Assembly (NCBI RefSeq): GCF_032118995.1
Contig: NC_092648.1
Span: 3,735,001 to 3,799,000 of the forward strand
Direction of reading: 5' to 3'
DNA: 64,000 nt
Origin: Asterias amurensis
Lineage: Eukaryota; Echinodermata; Asteroidea; Forcipulatida; Asteriidae
The stretch's first letter is position 1, and each line of letters starts with the position of its first letter. The notes under the pieces were generated by a model that did no database searches, was not told the DNA's origin, and saw nothing but the letters and a program-made list of their open reading frames with translations. A program made the position numbers and the translations under genes. Shown here in pieces: positions 1-11,779 of this stretch.

Positions 1-1718
1 CAGGTCCCGGCCCACCACAGGGAAAGACACAACTACATCAACCTGACCACACCAGTTTGCGACAACTAAATAAAATGTAAGGCCCAAATGTAGCCCGCGT
101 TTTAAAGCTTAGCAACTGAAAATCTTTTGAAATGCCGACACATTTTTCTTTTGGAGTGTTTTTACCAAAAAAAGTGGACATTTCTCCTGGGTAAAAAAGG
201 CTGTACAATCTTGCATTTTTTTATTTAGATGCCACGAACAAGAGCATAATTATTCTTAGGCAGTGTGCTCGCTACCCACCGGCATTATTCATTCGTGAAA
301 TTACGTTAATCTGCATAATTATTATTTGGTGAATACGATTCCTTGCTCCGTTAAACGATTAACGAACTAATTAGGCTGAAAGGGAATAGGGAATAGACCC
401 TTCCCATAAAATATGTAAATTGCACATTGCACGTGCGCACTTACACTTTGTTTGGCAAAATGAGGGAACATCTCGCAGTTTTGTACACGGATAATGGCTG
501 CGCGACGCATACGCGATTGCGCGTCTGCTTAGTGCACAACTCTATGGCGTTTGCCAACCAATATGGTCTGTATGCATGCGTGAATGTAATTAGGATATTT
601 GATGGGAAGGGTCCATTATGCAGGTTTGGTAATCACTATTAAAATGAATGGCTGCATAAACACTTTTGACTAGAAGCCTGCAGTATTTTTTTTATACTCA
701 AAACCATTTTGAGAAACATTTCACTTCAAATAAGTAATGTAGACAGTGCAGTCTCCATAAAATAGAAGATTTTATGTTTTCTTCCATTGAGCTGTGAACA
801 AAATGTGCCTGCAGGAAGTCCAGGCTCTGTGGCTCTTTTGTGTTACAGGTCACATCGTCTATAGAAGATGTGACCTCTGCTGTCACACGAAAACCATAAC
901 ATGATTCGCGCGCATACCGCCGGGCAAAACCTTTGTGTTTTGGCAGCCAGCTAGAGAGTGTACGCAGTCTTACTATGACTACGCAACTCAGTGCCCGGCG
1001 AAACATGACGTATATAGTGTTTTGTCCAACAGAGGGCGGTTTGAATGTAAACATAGATCACATCGTCTAAAGGGTTAAAATAACCAAACGGTTCCCAGAA
1101 ACCAATGTACTTTTCCGAAGTATGTTCCTTAGAAGGAGTTATGGTTGAGTGGGGTTAACAGTTCAACAAGTTTTGGGGGCTATGCATGGTTTACCAAACT
1201 GGTCGTTTACTTAAGAAGAAAAAAAAAGTACAATGCGAGCAGGTTTATTGTCAATAATATGATACCTAGGAAAACTTAAGTATGTAAACGAAATGAGTGA
1301 GTGGGGTCAAGTACTATACACACATGGCAACAAGAAATAATTTGTTTACATGCTTACCCCCCCCCCCCCTCAATAGGAATTGTCAACCCTTTAAAGGAAA
1401 ATACTTTAAGTCAAATTAATTCATAAATCGTAGTAATTATACAGTTAAGCACAATTTCACAGACGAATAATGCAGGTGGTGGACCTGTACGCATGCGTGA
1501 ATGTATTAAGCATACTTCACGGGGAGGGTCATTAAGATACAACCATTCTTCTTCAGTTCTTACTACATAAGAAAAATTTAAGCACCGATTGTTGTACGTA
1601 TTGTTACTCTAGTATCGGTTTATTATGATGATTATAAAACATCAATGTTTATAAAACACTGTCAAGTTAACAATAATTTCTAGTTATCTTTCCCTATTGT
1701 CTTGGCATAATTGATGTT
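1..1718. other. Intergenic, no gene seen
   Basis: AT-rich DNA without splice-framed coding signal. A weakly repeated segment at about 700-900 (words such as TTCCATTGAGCTGTGAACAAA and CTCTGTGGCTCTTTTGT) recurs at 26740-26800, so it is a dispersed repeat. A short palindrome around the word TCACATCGTCTATAGAAGA lies near 850. C-run at 1350-1370. Confidence 0.6.
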
Positions 1719-2047
1719 ATATAGCGTTTACACACCCGAAGGACGCTCAAAGCGCTTTCGACATTATTACCCCTGGTCATGACTAGGGAGAAACTGGGCT
1801 ATTTGTTATTTCTTAAACCATCTGGGCTCCCTGGGGAGCACACAGCCTATGCTGCCAGATATGAAATTAAATCAATCACAAGAACCATCTCTGCCTACAC
1901 AGTGTACCCATTTACCACTGGATGTAGAGATACAATTATAGTTTCTTGCTCAGGGGCACAAGTGTCACGACCGGGACTCGAACCCCTGCTGAACAGAAAC
2001 ACAAGAGCTTGAGTTCAGTGCTCTTATCCGCTCGGCCACGACACCCC
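1719..2047 (-). repeat. tRNA-Leu-derived SINE
   Basis: Read on the minus strand the element begins with a tRNA-Leu(CAA)-like head: GTGTCGTGGCCGAGCGG (A box region), an ACTCAAG anticodon loop, and GGGTTCGAGTCCC (B box). Behind it comes a non-tRNA body ('TTGTGCCCCTGAGCAAGAAAC', then a CTCTACATCCAG stretch) and a tail with AGCGCTTTGAGCG ending in GCTATATAA. The head no longer folds as a proper tRNA (acceptor and T stems are imperfect), so this is a SINE rather than a tRNA gene. Related tail pieces occur at 19700-19800 and 21565-21660. Confidence 0.75.
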
Positions 2048-2421
2048 TAATGTAGCAAATATAAGTGGGGTTTTGGACGCATCAGCCACCATTCTTATCC
2101 TTGCCAGGCTTTTGAAGCAGCGGTAGGCCTACGATTATAGCAATGTCGATCAAAGAACAACAAATAAACAAGTTATCAGATACGAGAGAGATATTTAGTT
2201 TCGCTATTTTATTTGGATGGTGCGTAAAAGAATACTATAATACTGCTTAAACGATATCATAATTAAAAAAATGTGACCACAGAGTGCGTTAAGTGCGTTA
2301 TACAAGTTAAGGTAAAAAAGACGAAATAAAGGAAAACGGAGCACATTACGGAAAGGTTCCATTAAAGAATTTCCAAGTTAAAACCCCAAAACTCAGGAAA
2401 GTGTACATTGAATTGCTATAG

Positions 2422-2594
2422 ACATTTATCATGCTGACTCCATCTTGGTCATGTTCCTCGTATCGAATAACAGTAATGCATGCTAATAATCATTTTGCAA
2501 GTAGGAACCAGACTATTTTGTTCTTCCAGCCTTGATTTGGTAACATTGATATCAATGGGAGCAATTCAAGATGGCTGCACCATGATAACGGTCA
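2422..2594 (+). mobile_element. Family G small inverted-repeat element, copy 1
   Basis: About 175 bp, beginning near ACATTTATCATG and ending CATGATAACGGT, with the internal phrases CCATCTTGGTCATGTTCC, AACCAGACTATTTTGTTC and CAAGATGGCTGCACC. Two more copies lie at 4369 and 45808; the last shows the best terminal inverted repeat. No coding capacity; a MITE. Confidence 0.65.
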
Positions 2595-2599
2595 TATTG

Positions 2600-4368
2600 C
2601 ACTGTTCAATTGAATAAAGTCCACTGTTTGGAAAAGCAATTACATGGAGATGACAGGTGTAAATTGCTAGACGAAAAGGATGGTTTTAATAGCCTCTTTC
2701 TTAAATGGAGTATTCTTGTAATGCAAATTATATTGCGTTTTTTAACTGAGTGCTGTCATACTGTGGTATAAATCATACTACTCGGGTAGGATTCAAACTC
2801 ACAACCCTGCCATTCTAGGAAAAAAGATGTCTTTGGCTGTATCATTAATACAAGTATATATATGAAAAAGTGTCCAACTATGTTTATAGTAAAAAAAGTT
2901 AATGGCCTGAAGTTTCGACCCTAGCCGTAGAGTATTTCTTGAAGGCTAAATGACACCACAACAAACAATAACTAAGTGTTTATCAATTAACACTATCATC
3001 ATTTGTGATATGATTTCTGAATTCTAGCTTGCTAATAATTTTTTTAAAATATGAATACTCTGCATTTCTCCAATCAACAATGTACCTCATCCCACATTCA
3101 CATCTTGAAAAAAACATTGATTTAATCACAGCATATACATAAAGATATCTATTTTTCACATCATCTAACCCGTTCATCGTTGTTTAGTACTATAAAATAG
3201 TAACCAGGAGCACATTAGTACAGAAACTAAAACTATAGAAACTTAACTATTAAAAAAAAACCCAAAAAAACAATTGATCATCTCTGTGACTGTCCGTACC
3301 CAAACCAGGCACTTCCCGTTGTAACTCCAAATCAAGATTATTCAAACGTCAAATGGATGTGAAGACCTTTCAAACAACACCCAATTTGGGAGTGTAAATA
3401 TCAGGGGTGAGAGTCATTACTAACGAAAAAGTCTGAAACTTGAATACAAATTCAAAGGTATGTTGAAAGGATGCAATTTCCCCTGGGGTTATAGATTCTA
3501 AGGAGCTTTTGGAAACAGTATCCAAAGCACCAGAGAAGTAGACAAATGAGCAGGATTTCTGTATTTGTGGAAAAAAATATTGTTTGACTTTCTTCACCAG
3601 GCCGACATAAAAAACGTCTGAATTCAGCCAAAAGTCTCAACAAAACTCATCCCTGAAATATTTAAAAACAAAACCTAAGAGTAAGGAGGGTCCAGATCCC
3701 CTGCAACCACCACCTCGATTTTCCTGGACCATTTAAAAATGACCTGATTTTCCTTGACCTGATTGATTAGTTACAATAATTATGAAAGCACAATAAATGT
3801 TGAAGAGGAAGGGAAATTTCAAATTCAATTTTGTGATCATTACAGGGAAGCTCAATCAAAGACTTTCCGAGTTTCGCCACAAAAAAAACTCACCAGTGGG
3901 TGTATTTACATTGAAGTACTTGGGTCATTAAACTTAATGGATGAGCAGTTAATCTGGCCGGGTATTAAGCAGCCCTACAGGTTTGTGCATGATCCACTGT
4001 TTGGAAAAGTAAATACATGGAGATAACAGGTGTTAGTTGTCAGATAAAAAAGGATGTTTCATTCCAGCTTCTTTCTTAATTGGACCTTTTCGTATTGTGT
4101 ACTTATTTTCATTTAATGTAGGTTAGAGATTTGTAATGTAGTGTTTTCCCAATCACAAGAGGACTCTATTAGAAAATGAGTACATCACAAAAATGAAGTT
4201 GACATTTTCCTTGCTCTTTAAGCTTCACGACAGTTGCAATCCAACAGAGAAATATTGCCATCGTCAGAACCACAATTGAACCCACACTCAATGGATTAGG
4301 TTGGTATTGCGTGTTCAGTCCGACACCAGTCATGCACTGCAGTATGCAAAGACCCCAAGCCATTCTCC
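2600..4368. other. Intergenic, nothing coding recognised
   Basis: AT-rich sequence with several short chance open frames that lack any recognisable domain or splice context. It lies downstream of gene 1 and may include its 3' end region. Confidence 0.5.
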
Positions 4369-4551
4369 AATAGACCTTTTTCACGCTGTCACCATCTTGG
4401 TAATGTTCCCTGTTTCCAATAACAGTAATGAAATGCTAAAATTCATTGCGCAAACGTGGCACCAGACTATGATTTCGTCCAGCCTCAGTTTGGTTACAAT
4501 GAGTTGGAACGGAGTAAAATCAATATAGCCACACCGTGATAAAGGTCTATA
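4369..4551 (+). mobile_element. Family G element, copy 2
   Basis: Ends TAGACCTTTTTCAC and GTGATAAAGGTCTA are inverted repeats. The body matches copy 1 and the copy at 45808 at about three quarters of positions by eye. It lies just beyond the stop codon of gene 1, so it may be part of that transcript's 3' UTR. Confidence 0.65.
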
Positions 4552-4619
4552 CCATGTGCCCTCCTCAATACAGAAAACTTGTTGAATCCGTGTGGGTCTT
4601 CCGATTGATTCTAGATTAT

Positions 4620-7600
4620 TTATTCCATCTTCTTCTCTAGGCCGACCAACTCTGCACTGACCTCCCACAGTCGCCTTCCTGACTCCTCGTCTTGAGCAAG
4701 ACGATTTGGCTTCACTTCAGCACAGTCGCTGTTGAGGAAAATCAAACGTACAAAATCATCAACTTAAAGCTTCCAGGGGTCGATTTCACAAAGATAGTCC
4801 TAACTTTGGACTAGTCGTAGGACTCTTAAGAAGTTATTAAAAACATAAAACTAGTCCTAAGTTATTAAAACTAGTCCTAAGTTAAAACTTTGTCAAGCAT
4901 CTGAAAGCACACAATTTTATGCAAAAAGGGTGTTTTTTTTCTTGTATCATTTTCTTGCTACATTTATGACCAATTAAGCCCAAATTTTCACATGTTTGTG
5001 ATTTTATGCATAGGTTGGGATATACCAAACGAGAATACAGGTCTTTGACGTTACCAATAACTCCCCCCAACACAACATAATCAATTTTGCAACTGTATAG
5101 GATTCTTTTCATTACCCGGCATGCTCTGTGCTCTAGCGTAAAGACATCTATCTGCTCTTGAGAGGGGGGATCGTCTTTGGTTTTCAATCGTCAATGTTCA
5201 TCACTGCGCAATGCAACGCTGTCACATCTGCATACATGTACTAACAGCGCACACTGTCAGTTTATGGCCAAGCAATGGGCTAGTCTTCATTATCGCGCTA
5301 CATGCGCTACAATACATGCAAGAACCATCAAACGAAGGCCAGTTCTTCAAAACAATCTTAAAACGGGGTGGCATACACCCTCAGTCTGTGAATGAACACA
5401 TTACTCAATCAATCGCGAAAACTGGGTACTTATTAAAGACACTGGACACTATTGGTAATTGTCAAAGACCAGGCTTATCACTTGGTGTATCTCAACATGT
5501 GCATAAAATAACAAACCAGTTGTGAGATAACTATGAACGAAAAAACACCCTTGTCACACAAAGTTGTGTGCTTTCAGATGCTTGATTTCGAGACCTATAG
5601 TTCTAAACGTGAGGTTTCAAAATCAAATTCGCGGGAAATTACTTCTTTCTCGAAAACTACGTCATTTCAGAGGGAGCCGTTTCTTACAATGTTTAATACT
5701 ATCAACCTCTCCCCATTACTTGTTACCCAGTCAGGTTTTATGCTAATAAATATTTTGAGTAATTATCAATAGTGTCCACTGCCTTTAACGGGATTGATAT
5801 TTGGTCCTTGGGAAAAAAAGTAGGGCAATTTCATCAAGTACAAGGGCTGATCTACAAAGTACACATGGTGTTGGCTTGAGTATCCATTTCAGGCTATTTG
5901 ATCACAATTTGTCAGATTTGTCTCAGGGCAACAAAAATAATCGGAAATCAGACTTAAGTAGGAAAGAATTCATGCCTGAATTAATGTAAATATCTACATA
6001 CCTGTAATACATCCCTGTGACATCCTTGAGCTCCTCAGTGACTGAGCAGTAGATGGACGTCTGTGCGCCTTGCACTGCTGACTTAAAAACAAGCATGCGT
6101 ATAGGTGCAGACGTGATAATGCTAAAGATATAACTCAGCGGGAACTTCAGACCTTGGTTAAAGTAACGGGTCAACTCTGTACGCACAGACCCAGGGTGGA
6201 GAGAGTAGACCGAAACCCCGCTTCCTGGATGAGAAACCAAAAAAACACGTTCTACGTTTAAAGACATTGGACACTACATGGTAATCACTCAAAACAATTG
6301 TTAGCATAAAAACTGACTTGGTAACGAGCAACGGAGAGCTGTTAATAGTAACATTGCAAGAAACGGCTCCCTCTGAAGTAACGTAGTTTTTGAGAAAGAA
6401 GTAATTTCTCACTCAAATATTTGAATTGAATTTGAGACCTCAGCTGAGGTCACGAACTTAAGGCATCTGAAAGAACATAATTTGTGCGACAAGGGTGTTT
6501 TTCCTTCCATTATACTCTTTCGCAACTCCGACGACCAATTGAGTTCAAATTTTCACAGGTTTGTTATTTTATCCAGTTATAATGTTGAGATACACCAACT
6601 GTGAAGACAGGGTCTTTGACACTTCCCAAAGGCTTCCAGTGCCGTCAACTCTTGTCCAAACTAGAACTCGGCCATGTTCTCAGAAGAGAACCAGAAGCAA
6701 AAAAAAGAAGAAAGGGAGACCCCAAACTACCTTGGGCCAAGTTTCCAACATTGTGATTGTGTTTCAGAAACATGACCATTACAAAAAAATGTATACCGGT
6801 GTCCAAAGGGAGTTTCATTGACAAACAGTAGGATATTTTTATTGAGTACAAGTTCTAACTGATGTAGGCTTCACCAATAGACTTTTCAGGCTATTTGAAC
6901 ACAGTTTATCTTATTTTTTCCCAATTGGAAATCTGACTTACATGTAAGTATGAAGAATGTTAGATGCATGGACAAAACAATGATTTATTGCTAGAATAAA
7001 AACAGCTAAGGGTTTGTACCTGCAAGGCGTTTGCTGAGCTCCTTGCTGAAGAGGATATTAGCCAGCTTACTCTGTCCATACGACAATAAGGCATCGTAAC
7101 CTGACCTCATCATCAGGTCATCCCAGTGCATCTTTCCCCATATGTGGGCTAGCGAGGCCACATTGACGATGCGGGAGGGGGAGGAGGACTTGATGAGATC
7201 CAGGAGGAGGTTGGTCAGGAGGAAGTGGCCGAGATGGTTGACGCCGAGCTGCATCTCAAATCCGTCCTCCGTCTTCCACTCTGGGCACATCATTATACCT
7301 GCACAAGGAAATAAACCATAATCATCAAAATTTGAAACAAAAAAAGTGTATTTTAAAGCTTTGCACAGTTTGGACAATATGAAGTTATTATAACTATCAA
7401 CAGTAACAGGACCAAATTTCATAAAGCCGGTAAGCACAGAGCAGTATTGCTTAAGTAGCAGAAACAGGTTATCAGCCAACATTACACTAAGTTTGCATGT
7501 TGTGGCTGGTGCCCCACTCAATGTTTTGCTAAGCAGAGGCATTTGTTAAACAGTTTTTCTGCTTTATGAAATTGGGTTCAGTATGCCCCTTCGGGGCTAA

Positions 7601-10600
7601 GCCAATCACAGTGCATAAAGCATGGCATCTTTGAGGCATTTTTTATTGTAGAAGAGCAACCCACCTGCATTGTTGACCAGAATATCCAGCCTGGTCTCCT
7701 CCGCCTTGATCTTCTCAGCAAATGCTCTGATCGAGGCGAGAGAAGCCAAGTCTAGTTTCCGTACAACCAGATTGTTACTCCCTGTCTCTTTACAGATCTC
7801 GGTCACCGCTGCCTCAGCTTTGGCGAGATCTCGGCAGGCAAGAATGACACGAGCTCCTGAAGTAACCAGAAGTAAGAAGAAGAATTAAAGACACTTTTGG
7901 TAACACTCAAAATAATTATTAGCATAAAACCTTACTTCGTCACAAGTAATGGGGAGAGGTTGATAGTAAGAACATTGTGAGACTTGGCTCCTTCTGAAGT
8001 AACATAGTTTTCGAGAAAGAGGTAATTTTCCACAAATTTGATTTAGAGATTTAGAAAATTTGAGGTCACGAAATCAAGCATCTGAAAGCACACAAACTCG
8101 TCGACAAGGGTGTTTTTTCTTTCATTATTATCTCGCAACTTCAACAACCACTGATTGAGCTCAAATTTTCACAGGTTTGTTGTGTTATAAATGCATATGT
8201 TGAGATACACCAAGTGAGAAGACTGGTCTCTGACAATTACTAATAGTATCCAGTGTCTTTAATCAACCATTCAAGGAAGAAGAGAGTTGTGGTCGACCGA
8301 TCTAGCACAGGAATCAAAGTTCATAGCTCAATGTAAATGTAAGTCATGGAATTCAAAAGCAAGGGCAGTCACTGTCCAGGTTTACGAACAAAAGTGATAA
8401 AAACAATTATATTAAAGGCAGTGGACACTATTGGTAATTACTCAAAATAACTATTGAAGTGGAGTAGTTTAAGTTTTCCAGAGTAGTTTTCCAGAAAGAA
8501 GTAATTTTCCACGAATTTGATTTCGAGACCTCAGATTTAAAATTTGAGGTCTCGAAATCAAGCATCTTAAAGCACACAACTTCGTGTGACCACAGTGCGA
8601 CAAGGGTGTTTTTTCTTTCATTAATATCTCACAACTTTGATGACCGATTGAGCTCAAATTTTCACAGGTTTGTTATTTTATGCATTTATGTTGAGATACA
8701 CCAACTGTGAAGACTAGTCTTTGACAATTACCAATAGTGTCCAATGTCTATAAAGGAGTATACAGAATTGGTCAGTCAGGGATTGAAAAATTTACCTCTT
8801 TTAGCGAAATCTCTTGCCGTCTCCTTCCCAATGCCAGTGTTTGCTCCTGTGATGATAATCGTCTTGCCATCCAAGCGAGCTTTACTGTAGCACCATCCCC
8901 CATCACTCCATTTCCTTACCAGCCACAAAATCACCACAGAAACTGCACTCGAGAAAAAAAAACAAAAAAAACAAGGAGTCATCAAGCACAGTTCAAACAC
9001 CAGCTAGGTCTGATACTTCACGGAGGCAACAAAGGCGATTGCCTCCCTGCCCCCCTGGTCATGGCCGGCCTTGGTGCCCTTGTGCTCACAGTAGAAATTT
9101 GTCATTTCTTCATTCCCTTTACCAAGGTATACTCAGTCAGTGATTGTAACTATAATACAGTGCTCAATTTCATAAAGCCTGTAAGCACAAAAAACATGAT
9201 AAGCACAGAATAAGTTATTGCTTACCCCTTAATTAGTATTGCTCAACAGTGCAGAATGTACCAGCCAAATTTACGTTTACATTGTTGTCACTGGTGCCCC
9301 ACTCAGTTTTTGCCAATTAGCAAACAAATTTGTTAAGCTGTATATTTCTGCTTAAATAAATAACAGCAGCGTTATGAAATTTGGCCCTGGTCAGCAATGG
9401 GTCAAGAATGAAAAACAGGTGGCAGGATACAGATATTTTTCTGACATACAAAACTTGTTTTACTCTCCGAAAAGAAGAAATGACATTGCCCTTAATTTTT
9501 TAAAGATCAAAAAGTTAAAAAGTCACAAGTTACTAGGGAAGATATTACAATTTTGCACAAGAAACAATGCACAATAAAAAACCTATCCACCACATCATCA
9601 GACATGAAACACGACCCAGTCCAGCCATTGTAAACAAACCAAGATAAAAATAAATTATGCAAAGTTTTTTGAACCAACAACACTCATCTTGTATTTACAT
9701 TGGGAGCCAATCCACTTTGTAGCTTCATTCATTGGGCAAAAGAATATGATTGCGGTGGCTTTGGGGCCAAGGATACAGAGTGGATGGCCCCAAAATGGGG
9801 CTATCTATTCTAAGTCAAAAGTAGCCCCACCTCTGTGTTGACAACTCTCTGCATTCTCAAGGATTCATAATCATAGAGTTGGCCACATATAAGCATGATA
9901 TTAAAGGAACACGTTGCCTTGGATCGGTCGAGTGGGTCTATAAAAAGCGTTTTGTAACTGTTTGTTATAAAATGCATATGGTTAGAAAGATGTTGTAAAA
10001 GTAGAATACATTGATCTACACAAATATGCCTCGAAATTGCGTGGTTTTCTTTTTACCTCGTCCAATAACACGGTCGGCCATTTATGGGAGTCAAAATTTT
10101 GACTCCCATAAATGGCCGACCGTGATAGTTCGCGACATAAAAAGTAAACCGTACAGTTTTGAGTGATACTTGTGTTGATCATTATATTTTACTTTTAAAA
10201 CATCTTTCTAACCATATGCATTTCATAACAAACGGTTTCAAATGCTTTTTATAGACCAACTCGTCCGATCCAAGGCAACGTGTTCCTTTAAGTGGGGCTA
10301 AAGTAAAAGTGCTTCTAGAAACTACAATTGTTAATTAAGCCTCCTCATGAAGTACCAATACCAATAGTAATACCAACACTTATTTATAATAGACTAGAGC
10401 CTTAGCTTTTCATGTTGACATGCTCCACTTACAATAACATACACTACTCTAGGGCGCTGAACATGGCATTAGTAAATGGATTATGGACAAACTAAAAAAT
10501 AACAAACATAATTATATTTTTGGATAATTTTCCGTATGGCGCCACCACTTTTTCACTCATTTTTTACAAAAAGGGATATCTCATTGAGGTAAATTAGATA

Positions 10601-11199
10601 CTATTAAGGAAAAGTTTCCGTATGGCGCCACCACTTTTTCATTCGATATGAAAATAAATAATATAGTATAGTATCTAATTTACCTCAATGAGATATCCTT
10701 TTTTGTAAAAATGAGTGAAAAGGTGGTGGCGCCATACTGAAAGTTATCCACTATTAATTTTCATATCGAATGAAAAAGTGGTGGCACCATACGGAAACTT
10801 TTCCATATTTTTTATAACATTAGCCTACGTTAGGAGAAAAAGTTCTTTAAAACATTCAACCTGTTGTAAAACATGTGTAACTCGATAAATACAATTCCTG
10901 ACTGAAATTATTAAAAATGCAATTTGATCTAAAATCTAAATAAAATACAAAAAGTAGGGTAAAAGCAGTCAACCCAAGTGTCTTCTTTCAACCACTGAGG
11001 TAGAAATATCTACCCCTATCTATGTTTCATTCAGCACGCACAGTCTCTAGTGCTTTCCCAGACCAGTGAAACAAAAACATTTCGTCAACAAAAAGTGAGA
11101 ATAAAGGTTTTGTTTTTTTTACTTAAAAAAAGACTCACCAACTATGTATGCCGCTACAAGAAACGGGTCAACAGTACAACCAAAAATTTCAAGTCCCAT
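4620..11199 (-). CDS. RDH13/14-like: Retinol dehydrogenase 13/14-like short-chain dehydrogenase (gene 1), six exons
   Basis: Predicted membrane-anchored NADP(H)-dependent oxidoreductase of retinol/retinal or related lipid aldehydes, SDR family RDH11-14. I joined coding exons 11199-11139, 8942-8796, 7856-7665, 7298-7020, 6224-6002 and 4728-4620. All junctions are GT-AG and the sum is 1011 nt, 336 aa, matching the family length (about 316-336). Residues about 10-29 form a hydrophobic signal anchor followed by RK. Cofactor motif TGANTGIG is at 52-59, NNAG at 131-134, Asn154 in GVNHLGH, and the catalytic set is Ser182, Tyr207, Lys211 (YGQSK). The C-terminus has the family-typical [13 protein letters not shown]. 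The ATG in exon 1 has a G at -3 and the exon ends in a clean gtgagt donor. Exon 1 is the least certain part, but it gives the right phase and a membrane anchor. All introns but the 366-nt third are long, and every intron carries transposon debris. RDH13 versus RDH14 cannot be settled from sequence alone. Confidence 0.9.
4776..4884. mobile_element. Family E foldback element, copy 1
   Basis: Opens GGGGTCGATTTCACAAAGATAG and consists of repeated AGTCCTAA / TTAGGACT words that can fold on themselves. Related elements at 40972 and 52027 close with TTTGTGAAATC. This copy lacks the closing end and runs straight into a truncated family A copy. Confidence 0.6.
4890..5075 (-). mobile_element. Family A MITE, truncated copy
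   Basis: Contains the right half of family A: GCATCTGAAAGCACACAA, a GGGTGTTTTTTTTC stretch, CAAATTTTCACATGTTTGTG and the TCTTTGACG terminal region. The left half is missing, replaced by the family E element. It sits in the last intron of gene 1. Confidence 0.6.
5433..5788 (-). mobile_element. Family A MITE, full-length copy
   Basis: About 356 bp bounded by TTAA on both sides, TTAAAGACACTGGACACT at left and GTGTCCACTGCCTTTAA at right as inverted repeats. The interior carries the family phrases ACAAAGTTGTGTGCTTTCAG, TTCGAGACCT and TTTCTCGAAAACTA. Inserted in the last intron of gene 1. Confidence 0.8.
6258..6645 (+). mobile_element. Family A MITE, diverged copy
   Basis: Left end TTTAAAGACATTGGACACT, then the GTTAGCATAAAAACT, GAGAAAGAAGTAATTT and TTCACAGGTTTGTTATTTT blocks. 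The right end is degraded (CTTCCAGTGCCG). Lies in the fourth intron of gene 1. Confidence 0.75.
7407..7575. mobile_element. Family F 'AATTTCATAAAGC' foldback element
   Basis: Begins CAAATTTCATAAAGCCGGTAAGCAC and ends CTGCTTTATGAAATTGGG; the two ends are inverted repeats and the middle is built from GCTTA/TAAGC words. It fills almost half of the 366-nt third intron of gene 1. Similar elements at 9160, 34296, 47311 and 58146. Confidence 0.65.
7885..8262 (+). mobile_element. Family A MITE, full-length copy
   Basis: Bounded by TTAA: TTAAAGACACTTTTGGTAAC at left, TAGTATCCAGTGTCTTTAA at right. All family A blocks are present. Second intron of gene 1, immediately upstream of its third coding exon's acceptor. 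Confidence 0.8.
8412..8754 (+). mobile_element. Family A MITE, internally shortened copy
   Basis: Left end TTAAAGGCAGTGGACACT, right end GTGTCCAATGTCTATAA. About 40 bp of the usual left half (the ACGAGTAATGGGGAG block) is missing. Same intron as the copy at 7885 and in the same orientation, 150 bp apart. Confidence 0.75.
9000..9130. repeat. Family H fragment (GGGCACCAAGGC-type dispersed repeat)
   Basis: Contains GGAGGCAACAAAGGCGATTG, GGTCATGGCCGGCCTTGGTG and CCCTTTACCAAGG, the complement of phrases seen at 12905-13055, 32335-32445 and 46490-46665. Confidence 0.5.
9158..9392. mobile_element. Family F foldback element
   Basis: Inverted ends CAATTTCATAAAGCCTGTAA and GTTATGAAATTTGGCCC; internal GGTGCCCCACTCA is shared with the copy at 7407. 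First intron of gene 1. Confidence 0.65.
9901..10291. mobile_element. Family B palindromic MITE, copy 1
   Basis: 391 bp bounded by TTAA. Left arm begins TTAAAGGAACACGTTGCCTT, right arm ends AAGGCAACGTGTTCCTTTAA, and the two arms are inverted copies over nearly the whole length, meeting at GGGAGTCAAAATTTTGACTC near 10085-10105. No coding capacity. It lies in the first intron of gene 1, whose pre-mRNA could therefore form a long hairpin. Confidence 0.85.
10527..10806. mobile_element. Family C nested inverted-repeat element
   Basis: Four copies of the word GGCGCCACCACTTTTTCA or its complement, two in each orientation, with a second inverted pair (GATATCTCATTGAGGTAAAT) between. Outer and inner arms are both inverted, giving a stem within a stem. 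First intron of gene 1. Confidence 0.7.
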
Positions 11200-11779
11200 C
11201 CTGTCACTTCACAGGGGAGAAAACTCCAGTCCAGCGATTCACAATAAACTTCGTTTGCAACTGAAATACAATCAATCATGCAGGAATAAGTTTTGACGTC
11301 TGCTGAATTTGAGGTGGTTCAGCAGAAGAGTGTGCTATACTACTGACTGCCAACTGCTACATTGGCTAGCTGCTGTATAAAGTGCAAAGTCATATTATGG
11401 CCCGTACTTTAATACAATAATATGCAAATTTGGTTTGGCTGTAAAATGTTTGTTTTAGCACTCACGAAATTGTCTGGTTTTGTGTGCAGCGTCCAGGCAC
11501 TGGTTCTCGTGTGGGCGGCTACTTTTTTAAGGAGAAAGCGCCCCCAATTGTTTCACACCTTCAGGTTTTAATTTATTTTTTGAATTTTTCCCCTACATTC
11601 TTTTTCTCAGTCGCTGATCCTAACATTATGACAAATAAGATCTGACTGTGGATATACCATTAATTGATAATATACAAATTCAAATTCTAAAGAAAATACT
11701 TATTTCCATACAAAAAGTTTGCCCATCCCACAAAAAAGTGTGCAATTTTCGGAACTGGAGAGGGCGCAATTTACATTCA
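11200..11779. promoter_or_regulatory. Divergent intergenic promoter region between gene 1 (RDH) and ATP5MJ
   Basis: The start codon of the minus-strand dehydrogenase is at 11199 and the probable first, untranslated exon of ATP5MJ ends at 11841, so about 600 bp must contain both transcription starts. No recognisable MITE sits inside this interval, although both flanks are crowded with them, which fits a constrained regulatory region. I see no convincing TATA box. A shared bidirectional promoter is inference from geometry. Confidence 0.55.

Noticed and set aside
1960-2047. tRNA-Leu(CAA) gene on the minus strand
   Set aside because: A and B boxes are good, but acceptor and T stems do not pair properly and the sequence continues into a SINE body and tail.
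4618-4623. AATAAA overlapping the stop codon of gene 1 as its poly(A) signal
   Set aside because: Cleavage 10-30 nt later would leave almost no 3' UTR; the word arises from GAA TAA ATA and is probably incidental.
5177-5772. Open frames of 60-104 codons
   Set aside because: They fall in or beside a family A MITE; the same frames reappear in other copies because the repeat is the same, not because a protein is conserved.
8737-9213. 158-codon plus-strand open frame
   Set aside because: It is antisense to the second coding exon of gene 1 and runs on into a repeat.
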